DNA of 64,000 bases from Antitrichia curtipendula (GCA_951230915.1 OX579642.1:2542001-2606000), one strand, 5' to 3'; positions 1-12,479 are shown, counted from the first letter of the stretch. Translations and numbers: made by a program. The notes: generated by a model not told the origin, from the sequence alone.

Positions 1-30
1 TTTTTATGAAGCGCATGACATTTTTGCAGG

Positions 31-2004
31 ATGAATGCAACACTTAACTCCGCGTACCACATTGAGAGATCCATAGCAAACCGCTTGGGATTGTCAGAGT
101 ATATTTGCACGTGCAATCGATGTAGAGGTGCGGAAGTGCACACAACAGAGAATGTCGCAAGGCACCATGCTCGGAATGGTCGTGATCCATATCTGATGTA
201 CCCTGTGATGGTGAGAGCTTTGTATAAATCACAAATATCATGTCTATGCTTTTCTTACATTGTCGGTGTGGACTGTCTCCGCAAGTTCTGGACAACTGAT
301 TTGAGTTTCCTCTTCAGTGTCTATACTGTAGTACATGCATGTATTTTTGGACTTCTTGTAATAAGAATCACTTCTTTTGCCGAGTCACGTAGGTAACTGT
401 TGCATAATCATGTGCGAGTTCCATTTAACTAAAATGCCATTGTCATGGAAATAGTAATTTCAACATGTCTTTTACAAATCTTTATAGAGGAGCAGGAGGT
501 AGACAGTTTCCAGAAAACTTATTTGGAAAATAATGTAATGCAGACAGTGGATGGCCAGAACGTGAGGGGTCCATGTCGACCTAGAAACCAAGAGGAGGAA
601 TTGTATCGCCGCTCGAATTGTGACGAAGAAGAAGGTGCATTTACATGGCCAGAGCGAACTGCCATTGATGTTGACTCTATGGCGCGGGACGCCTTCTGTC
701 GTATTGATGAAATCCACGACAACGTTTTGAATGAAGAAGGAGAATTACCACGCAGTGGAGGAAATCTGGAAGAAGACATAGAATTTGACGAGGCTGACAT
801 GGAAAATCTTTTGAGGCAATCCAGGGAAAGAGTCTTCGAAGGCAGTGAGCTGAATAGACTACAATGCAGTATCATAATTTTTTCCCTGTGTAGTCTGTAT
901 TCGGTGCCCAGCACATTTGTCGATGCTCTGCTGACTTGGGTAGCGGGAGATTTATTGCCGACGTCGAATTGTTTCCCTAGAACGTCATATGAAGTCAAAA
1001 CGGTTCTGATGAAATGGGGTCTAAAACATAGGCAAGTGCATTGTTGCCCTGACGGCCATGTTTTATATGAAGGTGAGAATGCACACCTAACAAGCTGTCC
1101 GACATGCAGCAGTGCCCGTTACATGGAAGGCTCTAATAGCATTCCCAAACGAGTAGTAAGGTATTTTGATGTTATAAAACATCTACTGAGGATGTTCAGG
1201 TGTCCCGAAATAGCCAAACATATGACTTGGCACAGTTCTAATAGATCTCAGAGTACTAAGATGTACTCTGTAGCTGATAGTGATCAATGGAAAGCAATTG
1301 ACGAGATGTATCCAGACTTTGCTGCTGTCCTGACAAATCTGCGACTTGATTTAGTAGGAGACAGCATAGTTCCATTTAAGAACAATGCAATGAAGCACTC
1401 TACGTGGGTGTTGTTGATAACGATCTACAATCTCCCGCCATGGTTGTTAACTAAAAAATTCTTCATTTCCCTAGTTGTACTAATTCCAGGTCCCAAAGCG
1501 CCAACAACGGAAAGTATAGATGTTTTTCTTGCTCCTGTTGTACCGGATATGTTGAAGCTTTGGGAAGGAGTGTCTGCCGTGAACATGTCAAAGCCAGAAG
1601 GGGAAAGGACATTCAAATTGAGGGCGTTGTTGATGTGGACCGTGAACGACTTTCCTGCATACGGGTTGTTGTCAGGACAACAGGTTCACGGTTATAAGGG
1701 TTGTCCCTTGTGTGGGCCTGAAACTTGTAGTGAATATTGCAGGCTTCTAGGGAAAATGATTTACCAAGGATGCCGACGGTATTTGCCTGCAAATCACAGA
1801 TTCCGTAGGGCTCGGGCGTCTTTCAACAACAAGCAGGAGTGGGATCTGCCTCCAACGAGACCAACTGGTGAAGAAATATATCGATGGGGCACAGAGAGGT
1901 CTACATTCTTGGGAGAAGGGGGAGTGGAGAATTCAGATGATGATCCTGTGAAGTGGCACGGTGTGAAGCGTCGGAGTATTTTTTTCCTTCTTTCTTACTG
2001 GGAG
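31..2004 (+). pseudogene. CACTA transposase, N-terminal and Tnp2 (Transposase_21) part
   Basis: Two exons can be read. The first is 31-210, with donor GTGAGA; it may begin before the window and carries a Cys-x-Cys-x-x-Cys cluster (residues CTCNRC). The second runs about 490-2004 after an AG acceptor at 488-489 and ends at donor GTATGT. An acidic stretch is followed by a segment with paired cysteines (CCPDGH, CPTC) and then the Tnp2 core, with hallmark stretches FPAYGLLSGQQVHGYKGCP and RRYLPANHRFRR. These are diagnostic of plant CACTA transposases and act in excision and integration of the element. The reading frame of the large exon is intact over about 500 codons, so decay is recent. It is called a pseudogene because the downstream DUF4218 block is frameshifted. 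Confidence 0.75.
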
Positions 2005-4135
2005 GTATGTATTCATCTCTTATTTTTTAGAAAAATGTATCATGTTCAAGTGTACATTACTATCCTAAGGTAAACGTGGAAATAGTGTAAGGTGTGCGAA
2101 GGACGTCTTTGAAATTGGTAAATGTAATAATTTTGTTATATCTGAGTGAGTGAAGCAGTAGAGTTATCCTGTATTTCCCGCATCAATCAATTAAATTATT
2201 GCATCGCCAGAAATAAAAAGAACATTTCACTGTTTCCTGTTTCTATGTTATGGATTGGGCGATAAGAATATCGACGTGTCTGCGGTTTGTGAGTAGGTTG
2301 CTGTCTTTGTAGAGAGCTGGAAATAGTGAATTCATTCCTTTTGCTAAAGAGTCAGTATTGTATGTAGGAAATAACTTCAGAAACGGACATATAGAACTTA
2401 AACCGTATGTTCACGTGAAATAATGAGGATTAAGAAAGCAAACTCTGGAAGTCTGAAATGCTGTTTGGCTTTACATTAAATTACAAAGAAGCACTGAAAA
2501 TGTACGGTGACTATAGAATTATCGAACATTGTGAAACAGAAAGTCTTTGAACTAGAAATGCGTCGAAGTTAAAATTGTGGTGTCTGAGGAAAGCAAGTAG
2601 TGTACATTGGACAAACTGTTCGTCATAGTGATCGATTGTGAATGAAAAATCATTTTTGGGACCCTTACGATAGAGAGGATTATAGTTTTAGTAACAAAAC
2701 TTCACCTGAGTTTGACTATGTATTAGTGAACCATAGTTACTGGTGACCGTTGCTTATTATTATTTTTCAGTTAGGATCAATAGTAATTGTAGACTGTACA
2801 CCATAGAAGGATATTGCATTTGAAGTTAGAAAGTACTTTTACTTTTAAAGGAAAGAAAGTCGGGGGAAAACATTAAAGTCTGGAGTGCTGCGTGACATGC
2901 TTAGATGTTTTCAATACATTTAGAGCCGCACTTACAACAGCAATTTCCTTTTTCTAGTTGTAGTACATGCCCTGTGAATAACTAGAATCTCACATGAGAA
3001 CTGAATATCCATTTAGAAGTTCATGGACCAAGTAAAGTGAAATATGTGGAAGACTTAGTGAAACAGAAGTGGTGATAGTAAAATGTTGTGAACCTAGTAT
3101 CTCAGAGTGAAATGAAGTATTAAAGGTCATGCATTGTAACATATATGTAATGTAATACGATGAAGAGAATTGAAATGAAAGAAATTATGTGGAAGACTTT
3201 TGTTTTTTTCCTCTATCCCTTAATAATACCCCTGAAACATGATGTCTTTTGAATTAGGAAGTGCAGTGATTGCTGAACTGAGAAAATAGCTGTAGTTCAG
3301 GTAATTTGGGAAGCGTAGTGATATTTCCAAAACGAAGTTGTAGCACAAAGAAGGTACATGGTTAATCATTGTTCTCCGCTGGGGATGTCTTAATTTTCTA
3401 GAAAAAGAGGTGTTTGCAGTCCGGCAAAACTTAAAGCATTTCAATGCACCAGTCACTTGAAAGCAGTGTAGAAACTTTGTGACGTTCTTGAAACATTCCG
3501 TGTACATGTTTCTTTAAAAGTAGGTCACATGTAAATATGTTTTAAAAACAAAGAATCTGAAGAGAACATGATCGATTGATCGACATGAACGTACTCCAGT
3601 AATGAATGCGACTGTAGGTTGTGGAGTTGTTATTGTGAACATTCGATTATCTTTTAGAGGACAACGGGAGGTAGATTGTCATTAAAGTTAAAAGTCAAAT
3701 GTACCTCTACGTCTCAGATGTGGCGAAGTGACTGCATTCGAGTTTGTGAAGCTATGAATGTGTGTTTCAGTAAATGTGTACTCAGAGGATTGCATTGTAG
3801 TTGTTTACAGTGGACTATGTGATTCCTGTTAGCATGCTTAGAAACTTAGTGTGCACATGTGATTAGATGGAGTGTGTATCAAAGTATCGACTGCAACCTA
3901 TGAATTGGGTGTACACTTCATAGGAGTTCATTGTAGCAGGCCGATGCAAGTTCATGTTCATTTCGTCTGTGAGGAGCAATGAATTTGTTTTGGTCTTCGT
4001 GTACATGATTTTGAGCATGGTAGAGCTGATACTAGGAAGACAGGAATGTCGTGGACATTGATTATTTCAAAAATGATGAAGTATACATTCCCGAGAGGTA
4101 CATCTTGTTGAAGAGGTTTTACTTGTTTGTGGCAG
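2005..4135 (+). other. Long intron in the CACTA transposase gene
   Basis: The preceding exon ends in Tyr-Trp-Glu at donor GTATGT (2005) and the next starts at acceptor GGCAG (ends 4135). Both are phase 0, and the joined sequence matches the usual family sequence SIFF..YW..HLLVRH. No coding signal, RNA gene or repeat was recognised inside. Confidence 0.6.
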
Positions 4136-5033
4136 CATCTTCTAGTGCGCCATGTTCTCGACGCCATGCATTGCGAGAAAAACTTGGCGGAGAACATATT
4201 GAAAACCACAATGGGCGACAAAGACACTCTGGCGGTAAGAGCTGACATGCAAGCCTGTGGTATACGTCCTCACCTTCATTTACAAGCTCGTCCTCAAAAC
4301 CGTACGCAACTAGTCATGCCACATGCATCTTACGTGTTGACACCGGCGGATAAATCAAAGGTACTGAGGGTGCTGAAAAACTTGAGGACACCTACACATT
4401 ATGCGTCCGCACTGTATAGTAAAATTAGCAAAGGAAAACTGAGTGGACTGAAATCACATGACTTTCATGTGCTCATGCAACAAATTCTACCCTTATGCTA
4501 CAGAAGGATTTCAAACAGAAACTTAGTAGGGGTAATTGTGCGACTCAGTAGACTATTTAGAAAGTTGTGTGCTAAATCAGTGAACAGGGATGAAAAGGAA
4601 CAGATGCAAAGAGATTCAGCTGAGACGATGTGCTTGTTGGAAAAGGAAATGCCACCTTCGTTTTTCGACATCATGTCACACCTGCCCAACCATTTGGTCG
4701 AAGAGCTATTCCTTTGTGGACCAGTTCACACAAGGTGGATGTACCCGTATGAGCGTTACTTTAAAAATCTAAAAGGGTATGTTAGAAATTTAGCGAAACC
4801 AGAGGGCAGCATTGCGCACGGTTATGAAACAGAGGAAGCATTGGCTTCATTACAGAATACATGTCTGAGTATTCTATGACAAGTCGAAGAGTTTGGGATG
4901 ACAAAGAGGAGCCATCGATGGTGGACGAGATATTGCAGGGGAAGGGGAAGTTGAAAATTTTGTCAGATGCAGTCAGGGGAGCTATACATGAGTTTATTCT
5001 GGACAATGCTTCACACGTTGAGCCATACCGTGG
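4136..5033 (+). pseudogene. CACTA transposase, DUF4218 part, frameshifted
   Basis: This is the continuation of the transposase after the 2.1 kb intron. The start HLLVRHVLDAMHCEKNLAEN is the conserved junction of Tnp2 and DUF4218. Further conserved stretches are MPPSFFDIMSHLPNHLVEEL and GPVHTRWMYPYERY. The first frame ends with a stop at 4877-4879. A second frame continues from about 4856 with EYMSEYSMTSRRVWDDKEEP, the sequence expected next, up to a donor at 5034. A one-base loss near 4855 (between CAG and AA) explains the shift exactly. A mini-intron is unlikely because no donor lies at a workable distance. The protein has no known role beyond transposition. Confidence 0.7.
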
Positions 5034-6021
5034 GTGAGTGTATGTGCATGTCTTTAACCAACTAGGATGGACTTCTCTTTTCTTTCTCAATTATTGTCTT
5101 ATTCCAGTATGTAAGAAGTATACTTATTGAAAAGTAACTGGGACAGCAATTCCGTTTCGTTTTACTTAGCAATGGGTACTATAGTTTTGTAAGACTTGTA
5201 TTTCAAAGTGAGTAAGTGCTTCATAACTTGGTCTCCTACAAATACGAGCAGCATAAAGAGAAGACAGTGTTGTCGAAGTAGGAGATGATGAATAGCAAAA
5301 GTACTAGTCAGATGAGGTAGACCTGAGGAAACACTGGAATTGGAGTATTTGGTATGTTGTAGTGGACTTTGAATTTCACTTTCAGTTTATGTAACGGAAA
5401 TGATTTCAATTATTACTTGACGTCCACATGTGAGTATTTCCTGGAAACAGTGGTGGCAAATGTAAACAGTGGAGAAGAGCCGCATGCATTATTGGTTCAA
5501 CTTAATGCTTCGAAATTGGTCATTAGCTAAGGTTGCAAAGAAAGGGTAAATGTAGGTCTTGTGTATGTCAGTGAAAGGGGAAGTTTGGAATGTCACAAAA
5601 GAACTGAATTCTTGTCCAAGAAAGGACAGGTTATGCAATGAAGAGGATCCCCCCTTTTTTTTCCCACGTCGCTTAATGTAATGTGAGAGGGCCTGCGGTT
5701 TGTGATAATGTTAATTCTTGGAGTTAAGTAGGTAGGAATTTTCTGGAAGTGATGTATTGTTAGACTAATTTGCTTTGAAAATGAGTACTGTGAATACTAG
5801 CATGCAAACATTCATTTAGGAAGTCAGAGGATTGAAGTATGCGAAGCAGGAGCCTGGTGCAGTGGAGTGGGAGTTGTAGGAATGTTTTTTTGTTGTAATT
5901 TTTTCTAGATGTAGAGGACTTGAAGTAATTCTACTGACCATCATGGTAGTTACAGTTGATTCAAGTCAAAATTGAGTTGAAATGTGTACAAATGCATTGT
6001 AGGAGGTACGAAAACATCTGC
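5034..6021 (+). other. Probable intron between DUF4218 and DUF4216 blocks
   Basis: Donor GTGAGT is at 5034. A possible acceptor TGTAG is at 5998-6002, followed by a short coding-like stretch (EVRKHLLREDEF) in a different frame from the DUF4216 block, so the exact join is unresolved and another small indel is possible. I see no separate gene here. Confidence 0.4.
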
Positions 6022-6885
6022 TAAGAGAGGACGAATTTACGAAACGAGTTCCGTCGAAGACATCCACATAGAGCTGGCAGAAGAGGAACTCCTTTTCCTG
6101 TGGGGATGGAAGAAATTCCTGAGTTTGCAGAGTGGTTCAAAGAAGATGTGCAAAGCGCTGTTCAAGCTGGGGTGGTTGTTTCCGAAGAAGTTGTTGATTC
6201 ATCAAAATTACCTTCCTGTCATGCAAAGAGGTACAAGAGCATGTGCGCTTATGGATTTCACTTTCGAGTTAAAAGTGCAGAGCAGAGCGTGACCAGTACC
6301 TGTGACTCAGGAGTGGCAGCAATTTTTCGACAACCATGTCGTGCGGGCAGGCATGACCAGAACATCATCAATGAAAACCTTGAGTACATAGGTCAGATTG
6401 AAGAAATCGTTGAGCTCGACTACGAAAGGCATTGCGTAGTGTTGCTGGTTTGTGACTGGGTTAAAGCAAATTATAGAGGACGGAACGCTACAGTGAGAAA
6501 AGATGAATGGGGCTTCACCATGGCCAACTTTGGATCAAGAGTTCCGTTTGGTTATGAATCTTTTGCATTTCCAATACACTGTCAGAAAGTATTTTTTTCA
6601 GATGACGAGGACGAGCCAGGCTGGAAAGTGGTGTTGCGTACAGAGGTGAGGGGACGTAGAATTGACATTAATGCAGAGGAGGACAACGAGCCAAAACTGT
6701 TTGCCATGGGTCAAGATGCAGATTTCGAGGGACTGCAGATGCACGAAGATGGTAATCCCATTTTTCCGGAAGCAAGTTGTGGAGGCAGAGACGTCTCTGT
6801 GAACAAAGTCTTCAATGAGATTGGTGAGGAAAGCAACACATTGTTTGACCGGGATTTTGGTGCATCCTCAAAAGAGGAGGATTGA
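6022..6885 (+). pseudogene. CACTA transposase, C-terminal DUF4216 part
   Basis: An open frame follows a stop at 6019-6021 and ends at a stop at 6883-6885. The family pattern begins with MEEIPEFAEWFKEDVQ, matching the FPxWF/EWF region before DUF4216. The DUF4216 core is ENLEYIGQIEEIVELDYE, then a VVLLVCDWVKA-like strand and FASQA-type residues (here FAFPIHCQKVFF), then GWKVVLRTE. The tail is acidic, as usual. It is the last recognised coding block before the element's 3' end. Its first codons probably lie upstream in another frame, so the 5' limit is approximate. Confidence 0.7.
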
Positions 6886-7202
6886 AGGATCAACAGATGA
6901 CGGTAAGGTTGTAGCAATTTTGGTGATTCATCGGAAGAGGAGAAATGAAGGAACACCGTAGGCTGATAAGGATGCAGCAGGAACTCGTTGTTTGTGAAAG
7001 TGTAATTTGTTTTGAAACAGGGAAATTTTTCTTTGTCAGTATGAGAGGAGCAGTTTGTTGTAGTGGATGCTTGAGGGAAACAAGGAAGATGTAGCACTTG
7101 CTGTGGAAAATTTCAATCGAAGAAGTGCATGTGTAGGGAGAGGATATATGTATTGCAGTTGATATGTACTAGTGTAGTTTGTTATTTTAATTTCGAAGAT
7201 TG

Positions 7203-7310
7203 TTGTTTAATTTTTGGTACACTTAAGGAAAGTCTGTGTAGGTCTTTCAATTTATTGTTTTTGGTACACTAAAGGGATGACTATAGGTCTTTGAATTTAT
7301 TGTTTTTCGA
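7203..7310. repeat. Imperfect tandem duplication near CACTA 3' end
   Basis: Two adjacent copies share TTTTGGTACACT, then TAGGTCTTT and AATTTATTG. They lie in the non-coding 3' part of the CACTA element. They may be part of the subterminal repeat region. Confidence 0.5.
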
Positions 7311-7388
7311 AAACGCCCTCATTGTGTGACCCTTTCAATATAATTTTTTTTTAAGACATCCTTCTAATTCTGAGTCTATTCAGTCGAC

Positions 7389-7471
7389 TGTGCATGCATT
7401 GTGAATTCTAATTTTTCCGAAGCCCCTGTGCATGCATTCTCCAGTTTTTATCCAAGCGCTTGTGTATGCAT
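7389..7471. repeat. Threefold TGTGCATGCATT motif, probable CACTA subterminal repeats
   Basis: TGTGCATGCATT occurs at 7389 and 7427, and TGTGTATGCATT at 7460, at 33-38 bp spacing, each followed by T-rich sequence. Repeated 10-20 bp motifs near the ends are typical of CACTA elements, where they bind the accessory transposition protein. Binding is inferred from position only. Confidence 0.45.
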
Positions 7472-7778
7472 TCAGAATTTTAAAAATAAAGTAAGTTAGA
7501 AAATGTTGAACTACATTATGAGTTCTTGTATTTGTAGTCATTTTTGCAGGCAATGGAGTATCCGGTATGTAATGCACATTTGTGGTTGTAGGAAGTGGCA
7601 ATCGATGGATTTTGTATTTGTAGAAATTTCAGATCAATTTTGCGTAAGAAAAACGTTTTTCTGTATATTTGTAGGGAAAGGTAATCTCTCAAAAAAGGAA
7701 AATTCATTTTCAGCAGAATGTATTCAGAAATAATTGCTTCGTTGTAGGAGTGCACATGTTTTCACAATTTAATTTGTG

Positions 7779-7990
7779 TATCATAATCTGAGAGGGATTT
7801 CATGAAATGAATCAGAATTAAATTTTTAAATTATGATCAGAGAGGAATTTCGTGAAATGAATCAGGGAGAGATTTTGTTGAACCAACAATTTCAGAAAAA
7901 CAATATTACAGTAGAGACACAAGTCAAAATTAAATTTTTATATCACAATCAGAGAGGGATTAATCAGACAAAGATTTTGTGAAACCAAAA
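7779..7990. repeat. Three imperfect ~55-bp repeats
   Basis: Variants of ATAATCTGAGAGGGATTTC followed by a GAAATGAATCAG-like segment occur at about 7781, 7832 and 7939, separated by AATTAAATTTTT blocks. They lie inside the CACTA 3' region. No coding function is seen. Confidence 0.45.
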
Positions 7991-8423
7991 TTACTTAACA
8001 AAATATTATAAAAGACAATGACAAAGCGGAACAAAACAATGCCCAAATGAACAATAAACTACTCCAGTCAGAGGTCCAAATCAACAAATAAGTATGCACT
8101 CATTTTGATCAAATTAACAAACAATTGCACAACTTGTCAAAGTAGTGACTAAAGTGCCTACTTCAACAAAAAAGTGTTGATGTTTTGTCGATTTGGTCAC
8201 TCATTTTCTACTAGTGCATAGAGTGTCCCAAACATACCTACAAATTAAATTATTTTAGAAACATTGAACATTTCTATGCATTCATAAGTTTTTTTTACAT
8301 TTAAAACTTTATATTGCAAATGTCATAGACAACATGCTATTGAAACACATAATTTTATTGCATACAAGAACTACCCTTGGATAATACAAACCCACGTTTT
8401 ATTCATAATAGTGCAGTTAGTAC

Positions 8424-9017
8424 CTAAATCTTAGGTTTCTTTTTATCAACATCTCTAGTAGCCATCCTAAAGTACTTCCCTGTAGCCCACATGTATGCAA
8501 AAAACTTGACTTTTGGATGTGGGCCCATTGCAATATTATATTCACGATCTACTGGGCGTTCACCCGAACTAATTTGAGTTTGCATTTGCACATGTGTCCA
8601 TTCTCCAAGGTCTATTTCATTATTTATAACTTCCATAACATATTGAGTTCTCCAATGTGACATGCGAGGATCATTTTTCAATACAAAGTTGTGAATTTGT
8701 TTGAAAAAAAAACTCCCCACTACATCTTTATCCAAGCCTTGCATTTTATGTGCCTTAGATAATATCATCTCTAATAAAATTAGATCTTCTTTTATTTTCT
8801 ACATCTGAGGTTCACTTGGTGCCACACAGGTTGTATACTCAGTTGTATAGTGCATTGCCTCTGACAAAATATAGCCTTCAACTATAGAACCTTCTGGTCG
8901 TGCTTTTTGTCTAATCCAACATTTGAGCTCTTTCATGTATTGTTCTAAGAAGTACATCCAACGATATAATATTGGTCCACACAATTCTACTTCTTCTACC
9001 AAGTGCCATATGTCCAT
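8424..9017 (-). pseudogene. Second CACTA transposase remnant (DUF4218 C-terminal part)
   Basis: On the minus strand, 8799-9017 encodes VEEVELCGPILYRWMYFLEQ followed by KARPEGSIVEGY. This matches the end of DUF4218 (compare VEELFLCGPVHTRWMYPYER in the copy at 4.7 kb). The next frame, 8424-8768, gives about 110 residues of the post-DUF4218 region. The two blocks are in different frames with a stop between them. The orientation is opposite to the element ending at 8216 and the sequence differs considerably, so it is a separate, older and truncated insertion. No terminal repeat was found for it. Confidence 0.65.
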
Positions 9018-10221
9018 ATCAAGTGTACTTAAATGTCAAAAAAACTAGGAGGAAGATTTCTTTCCATATCACACATCAACTTAGCTACCATTGTCTTCAT
9101 CCTTGAGATTTTACTAATTTTGGTTCATATTTTGAACATTTCATAGGTCATATCTTTGTTACTTAATGGGATACTTTTTAACATGAAAAATGTGCGTACA
9201 AATGTCTCCTACATATTTATGCAATCAATTAAAAAAATTCATCACCAATTTTTCAAGTACATTATTACATGATCAATGAAAACTTACTTTATAAATTCAT
9301 CAAAAATAAAAATTTAGTTTTTCAAAGCTGAAATTTGGTATGCTTCATTAGAATTGCCTTAGAATTGAATGTTAATTATGTAAGATATGAAATGACAAAT
9401 TCATTTTAATTTATACAAAGTTTTCTAGAATTATACAAGTATTGGTTTGAATTATTGTTGGATCCTACTGTACATACCTTGGCGTCATATTTGAAGTACC
9501 GTGGTTGAAGACGCGCAGTGTAGACCAAACCGCAAATAGACTATTGTTGGAACCCCCAAAAGGTGCCCTAATTTTTTTGTCAACACTCTTTCTCGGCGAT
9601 GCTTAGCAAACCCCACTAAAACTTGTGAAGGTCTGATGTATCAATTGAAGATGAATCTCTTGTGTACTTCCCTTCTCCAGAGTAGTGGATGCATATTTGA
9701 AAGTTGTTTCACCTTAGAATCACATGAATGCATGGAAATTGGAACTGTTTTTTTTGCTGTGTCAAGTGGAGTTGTGTCCTGAACCCCAACACCTTCTTAA
9801 TGAAACCCTATAGCATGAAGTAAACAGTTTGTAATTTGGTGGTTTTGTACAAATAAGGTTTTGAATGATCGCTGTTATTGCGGAATCAGAGGGCATTCCA
9901 CTTTGAACTTTTTAACACACATTACTTCTTAAAAAGGTACTAGATTTTACGTCACACCCGTTCTGTTTATTTTTCTTCAGAATTAGAAAGGGTGGTTACA
10001 ATGCGGGTTTTGCTCTAGGATGCCAATTTGCGGTAGACTAAAGTATTAGTTGTTTGGAGTTTAGGGTTTAAGACAGGCACTTGCTAATACTTTCAAGCAC
10101 TATAATGGCTTATTGATTAGAGAGCACGAAGTTGTAACTATGATTGGTTTCCTTCAATTGCAGTGAGGAATTGGTTCAAGCTGTAGTAAATTTTTGTTAT
10201 CAGATGGATCCTTGACTAGTA
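9018..10221. other. No gene recognised
   Basis: This is AT-rich spacer without a supported coding region, RNA gene or bounded repeat. Short open frames are random in composition. Confidence 0.5.
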
Positions 10222-10579
10222 CTCCCTCCGTCCCAAAATGACCTTCCTGTTGACCTTTATTTAGTGTCCCAAAATGATCTTCTTGTTGGAGGAGAAAGGG
10301 AGCTAGTGACACTTGTACATAGTCCAAAAGCATGGGCATGCTAACCAATCCCATGCATCAAGTGAGTGGCCACCGGTGCTCTTCAAAAATGCCTCAAAAA
10401 TTCAATTTTCAAGCACTTTGAAACCACACTTTGAAAACTAATTTAAAACTCAAAATTTCAGAACAATAGGAGGACATCAAACTCTATTCATAAGTCAATT
10501 TTTTTTGAAAAAATAGTTCCTTTTGAGCTTAATCTATAACATCTTGTGTAATAGGAAGATCATTTTGGGACGGAGGGAG
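10222..10579. mobile_element. Stowaway-like (Tc1/mariner) MITE
   Basis: The element is 358 bp. It begins CTCCCTCCGTCCCAAAATGA and ends with the reverse complement of CTCCCTCCGTCCCAAAATGA. TA dinucleotides flank it at 10220-10221 and 10580-10581. The CTCCCTCCGT terminus with TA target duplication is the signature of Stowaway MITEs, which are moved by mariner-like transposases. A second inner copy of the terminal motif (TGTCCCAAAATGATCTTC, about 10265) follows the left end. It has no coding capacity. Confidence 0.85.
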
Positions 10580-12110
10580 TACTATATGAGCTCATGTTTA
10601 AGATATTTTAAAACTACAATAGTATTTCTCGGTAAGCCCTAGAATTACATGAATTTAAGTGGAAAATTGTAAGACTACAATTTTTAACTACAGGAACTTC
10701 ATTATATGTAAGACTGAGATTTTTAACTATGAGAACTTGGTTGCGATGAGGTATTCAACATCTATTGTCTTTGTTATATTATGAAAAATGATAGTTGGCT
10801 TCATGGTGGTAGATGTGGAGGCAAATTAGCTGTCAAGGACTTTTTAGGTTTGTCTTTTTTCAACTATGACAACTGCTAATGGGGGAAGTAAGATTTTCAA
10901 TTATACAACATGAGATATATTGTTTGCTCACTTCATTTGTATTTTTCTGGTCAAGTGGGACCAATAGATAGTTACTAAATGATAACTCGCAAATGCGTAT
11001 TTGCGGTATGGACCTAGTCTTGCTCATTATTAGTCATCTTGTCTTTTATCCTTGATATAATTTGCTTGAAGTTCACGTACTTTGGCGTGTGTTAGTTTTT
11101 TCATTTGGTTGCTTTAGTGAATGCTTGTGATAAATTTTTGATGACTTGGATCTCGGTTTTGCTATACTGCAGATGTTGTCAAAAGGAGGCTACGGAGGTC
11201 AAAACTGGTATACATTTGACAATTTCACAACCCTAAACCTTGATTGATTCATTTGTAGCGGATGTTTGAGTATATGAATATTTCAATTTTTATGATACAT
11301 TTGAGGTTTTTCAAAGGTTACTTCTGTATGAGTAGACTACGTTTCTTAGACATATGGCTATGCATGGCTATGTTTCTTAGACTAAAGTTGTATGCAATTA
11401 TCATCTCAAAGTTTAGGACCAACAATTTGTTAGCAATTATTATGTAGTTTTTATTGCTTCATGGGTGCGTACGTTAATTTGCAAGTTATCGCATTGTTAT
11501 GATGCACAGAATTGCTACAAAGAATTGGCACTAATATGTAATCGGTATTAACTAAGTGATTTTTATACATTAATCATAAGTATGTAAAAGACATAGTTTA
11601 TGCATGTAAATTAATTATCATTGTCGTGCATTTTATTTGCATTTAAGGACACGAAAAACTCATGACAATGATGTCTTTACTATTTGTACTGCAGTAAACT
11701 TATTAAATGGTATCAATGTTTCAAAAAATATTGACAATGTTAAATTGTTGATTACCATTCCAAATAACAATAACTCTTCTCTTAATAAAAATCTTGCATT
11801 TTGTTAGTCAACACTTAATCACTTCATATTCTATTTTTTCAACATTTGTAGGCCATTGAACTTTAACTTGAAGTAATGAAATCAGTAGACGGTCACCAAG
11901 AAACTTAATGACGTAGTGAAAGAATTGAATCCATCAATAGGCCACCAAGAAACCTAATGACGTAATGAAGGAATATCTTCATTGACATTTGGTGTAAATA
12001 GAGGGTGGGGAGGTCTTCTCTATATGGAAATCCGTTGTCCGTTATGGCAATGGATATAGGATAACTTGAAGATGAGAGGTTCAAGCTCATTGTCAACTCG
12101 CGTGTAGAAA
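10580..12110. other. No gene recognised
   Basis: This is AT-rich spacer. Only short open frames with biased, low-complexity composition occur. No RNA gene or bounded element was seen. Confidence 0.5.
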
Positions 12111-12479
12111 TTGTGTTCAAAGTAGAAATTTAGACCTCATTTAGGCATAGTAAAATAATTTTTTTGGAAAACTTTGAACTATAAAAAGTTGCCAAATCAA
12201 CATAAATTTCACTTCCAAAAATCCGTTTGTGATTTGAGCCTCTAATCAAAAGTTATGAGCAAAAATCAGAGCAGATGTTTGAAAATGTCAAAAGAAAATG
12301 TTCCTTGCTACCTTTCTCAATTTTTTGTTCATAACTTTTGATTGGAGGCTCAAAATCACAAACAAATTTTTGGAGATGAAGTTTGGCTTGATTTGAAAAC
12401 TTTTTATAGTTCAAATTTTTTCAAAAACAGTTATTTTACTATGCCTAAATGAGGTCTGAATTGTTGCTTTGAACACAAG
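12111..12479. mobile_element. 369-bp foldback (hairpin) element
   Basis: The two halves are imperfect reverse complements. The clearest paired stretches are GACCTCATTTAGGCATAGTA at 12133 with its complement ending at 12456, and TTGTGTTCAAAG at 12111 with CTTTGAACACAA near 12468-12479. The central paired segment includes TCATAACTTTTGATTGGAGG against CCTCTAATCAAAAGTTATGA. There is no open frame, and no clear target duplication was identified, so the superfamily is unknown. A transcript would form a long hairpin. Confidence 0.7.

Larger units (their letters stand above)
1..8216 (+). mobile_element. CACTA (En/Spm) DNA transposon, left end cut by window
   Basis: The coding blocks have the order typical of plant CACTA transposases: N-terminal zinc-finger-like part, Tnp2/Transposase_21, DUF4218 and DUF4216. 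They are separated by long introns. I place the right end at 8216, where the sequence reads TTTTCTACTAGTG, the reverse complement of a CACTAGTAGAAAA-type terminus. Just inside that end, repeated TGTGCATGCATT motifs (7389-7471) look like the subterminal repeats this superfamily uses for transposase binding. The left terminus and target duplication are outside the window. A probable frameshift near 4855 suggests the copy is no longer autonomous. That a single element runs from the left edge to 8216 is inferred from the continuous coding order. Confidence 0.7.
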
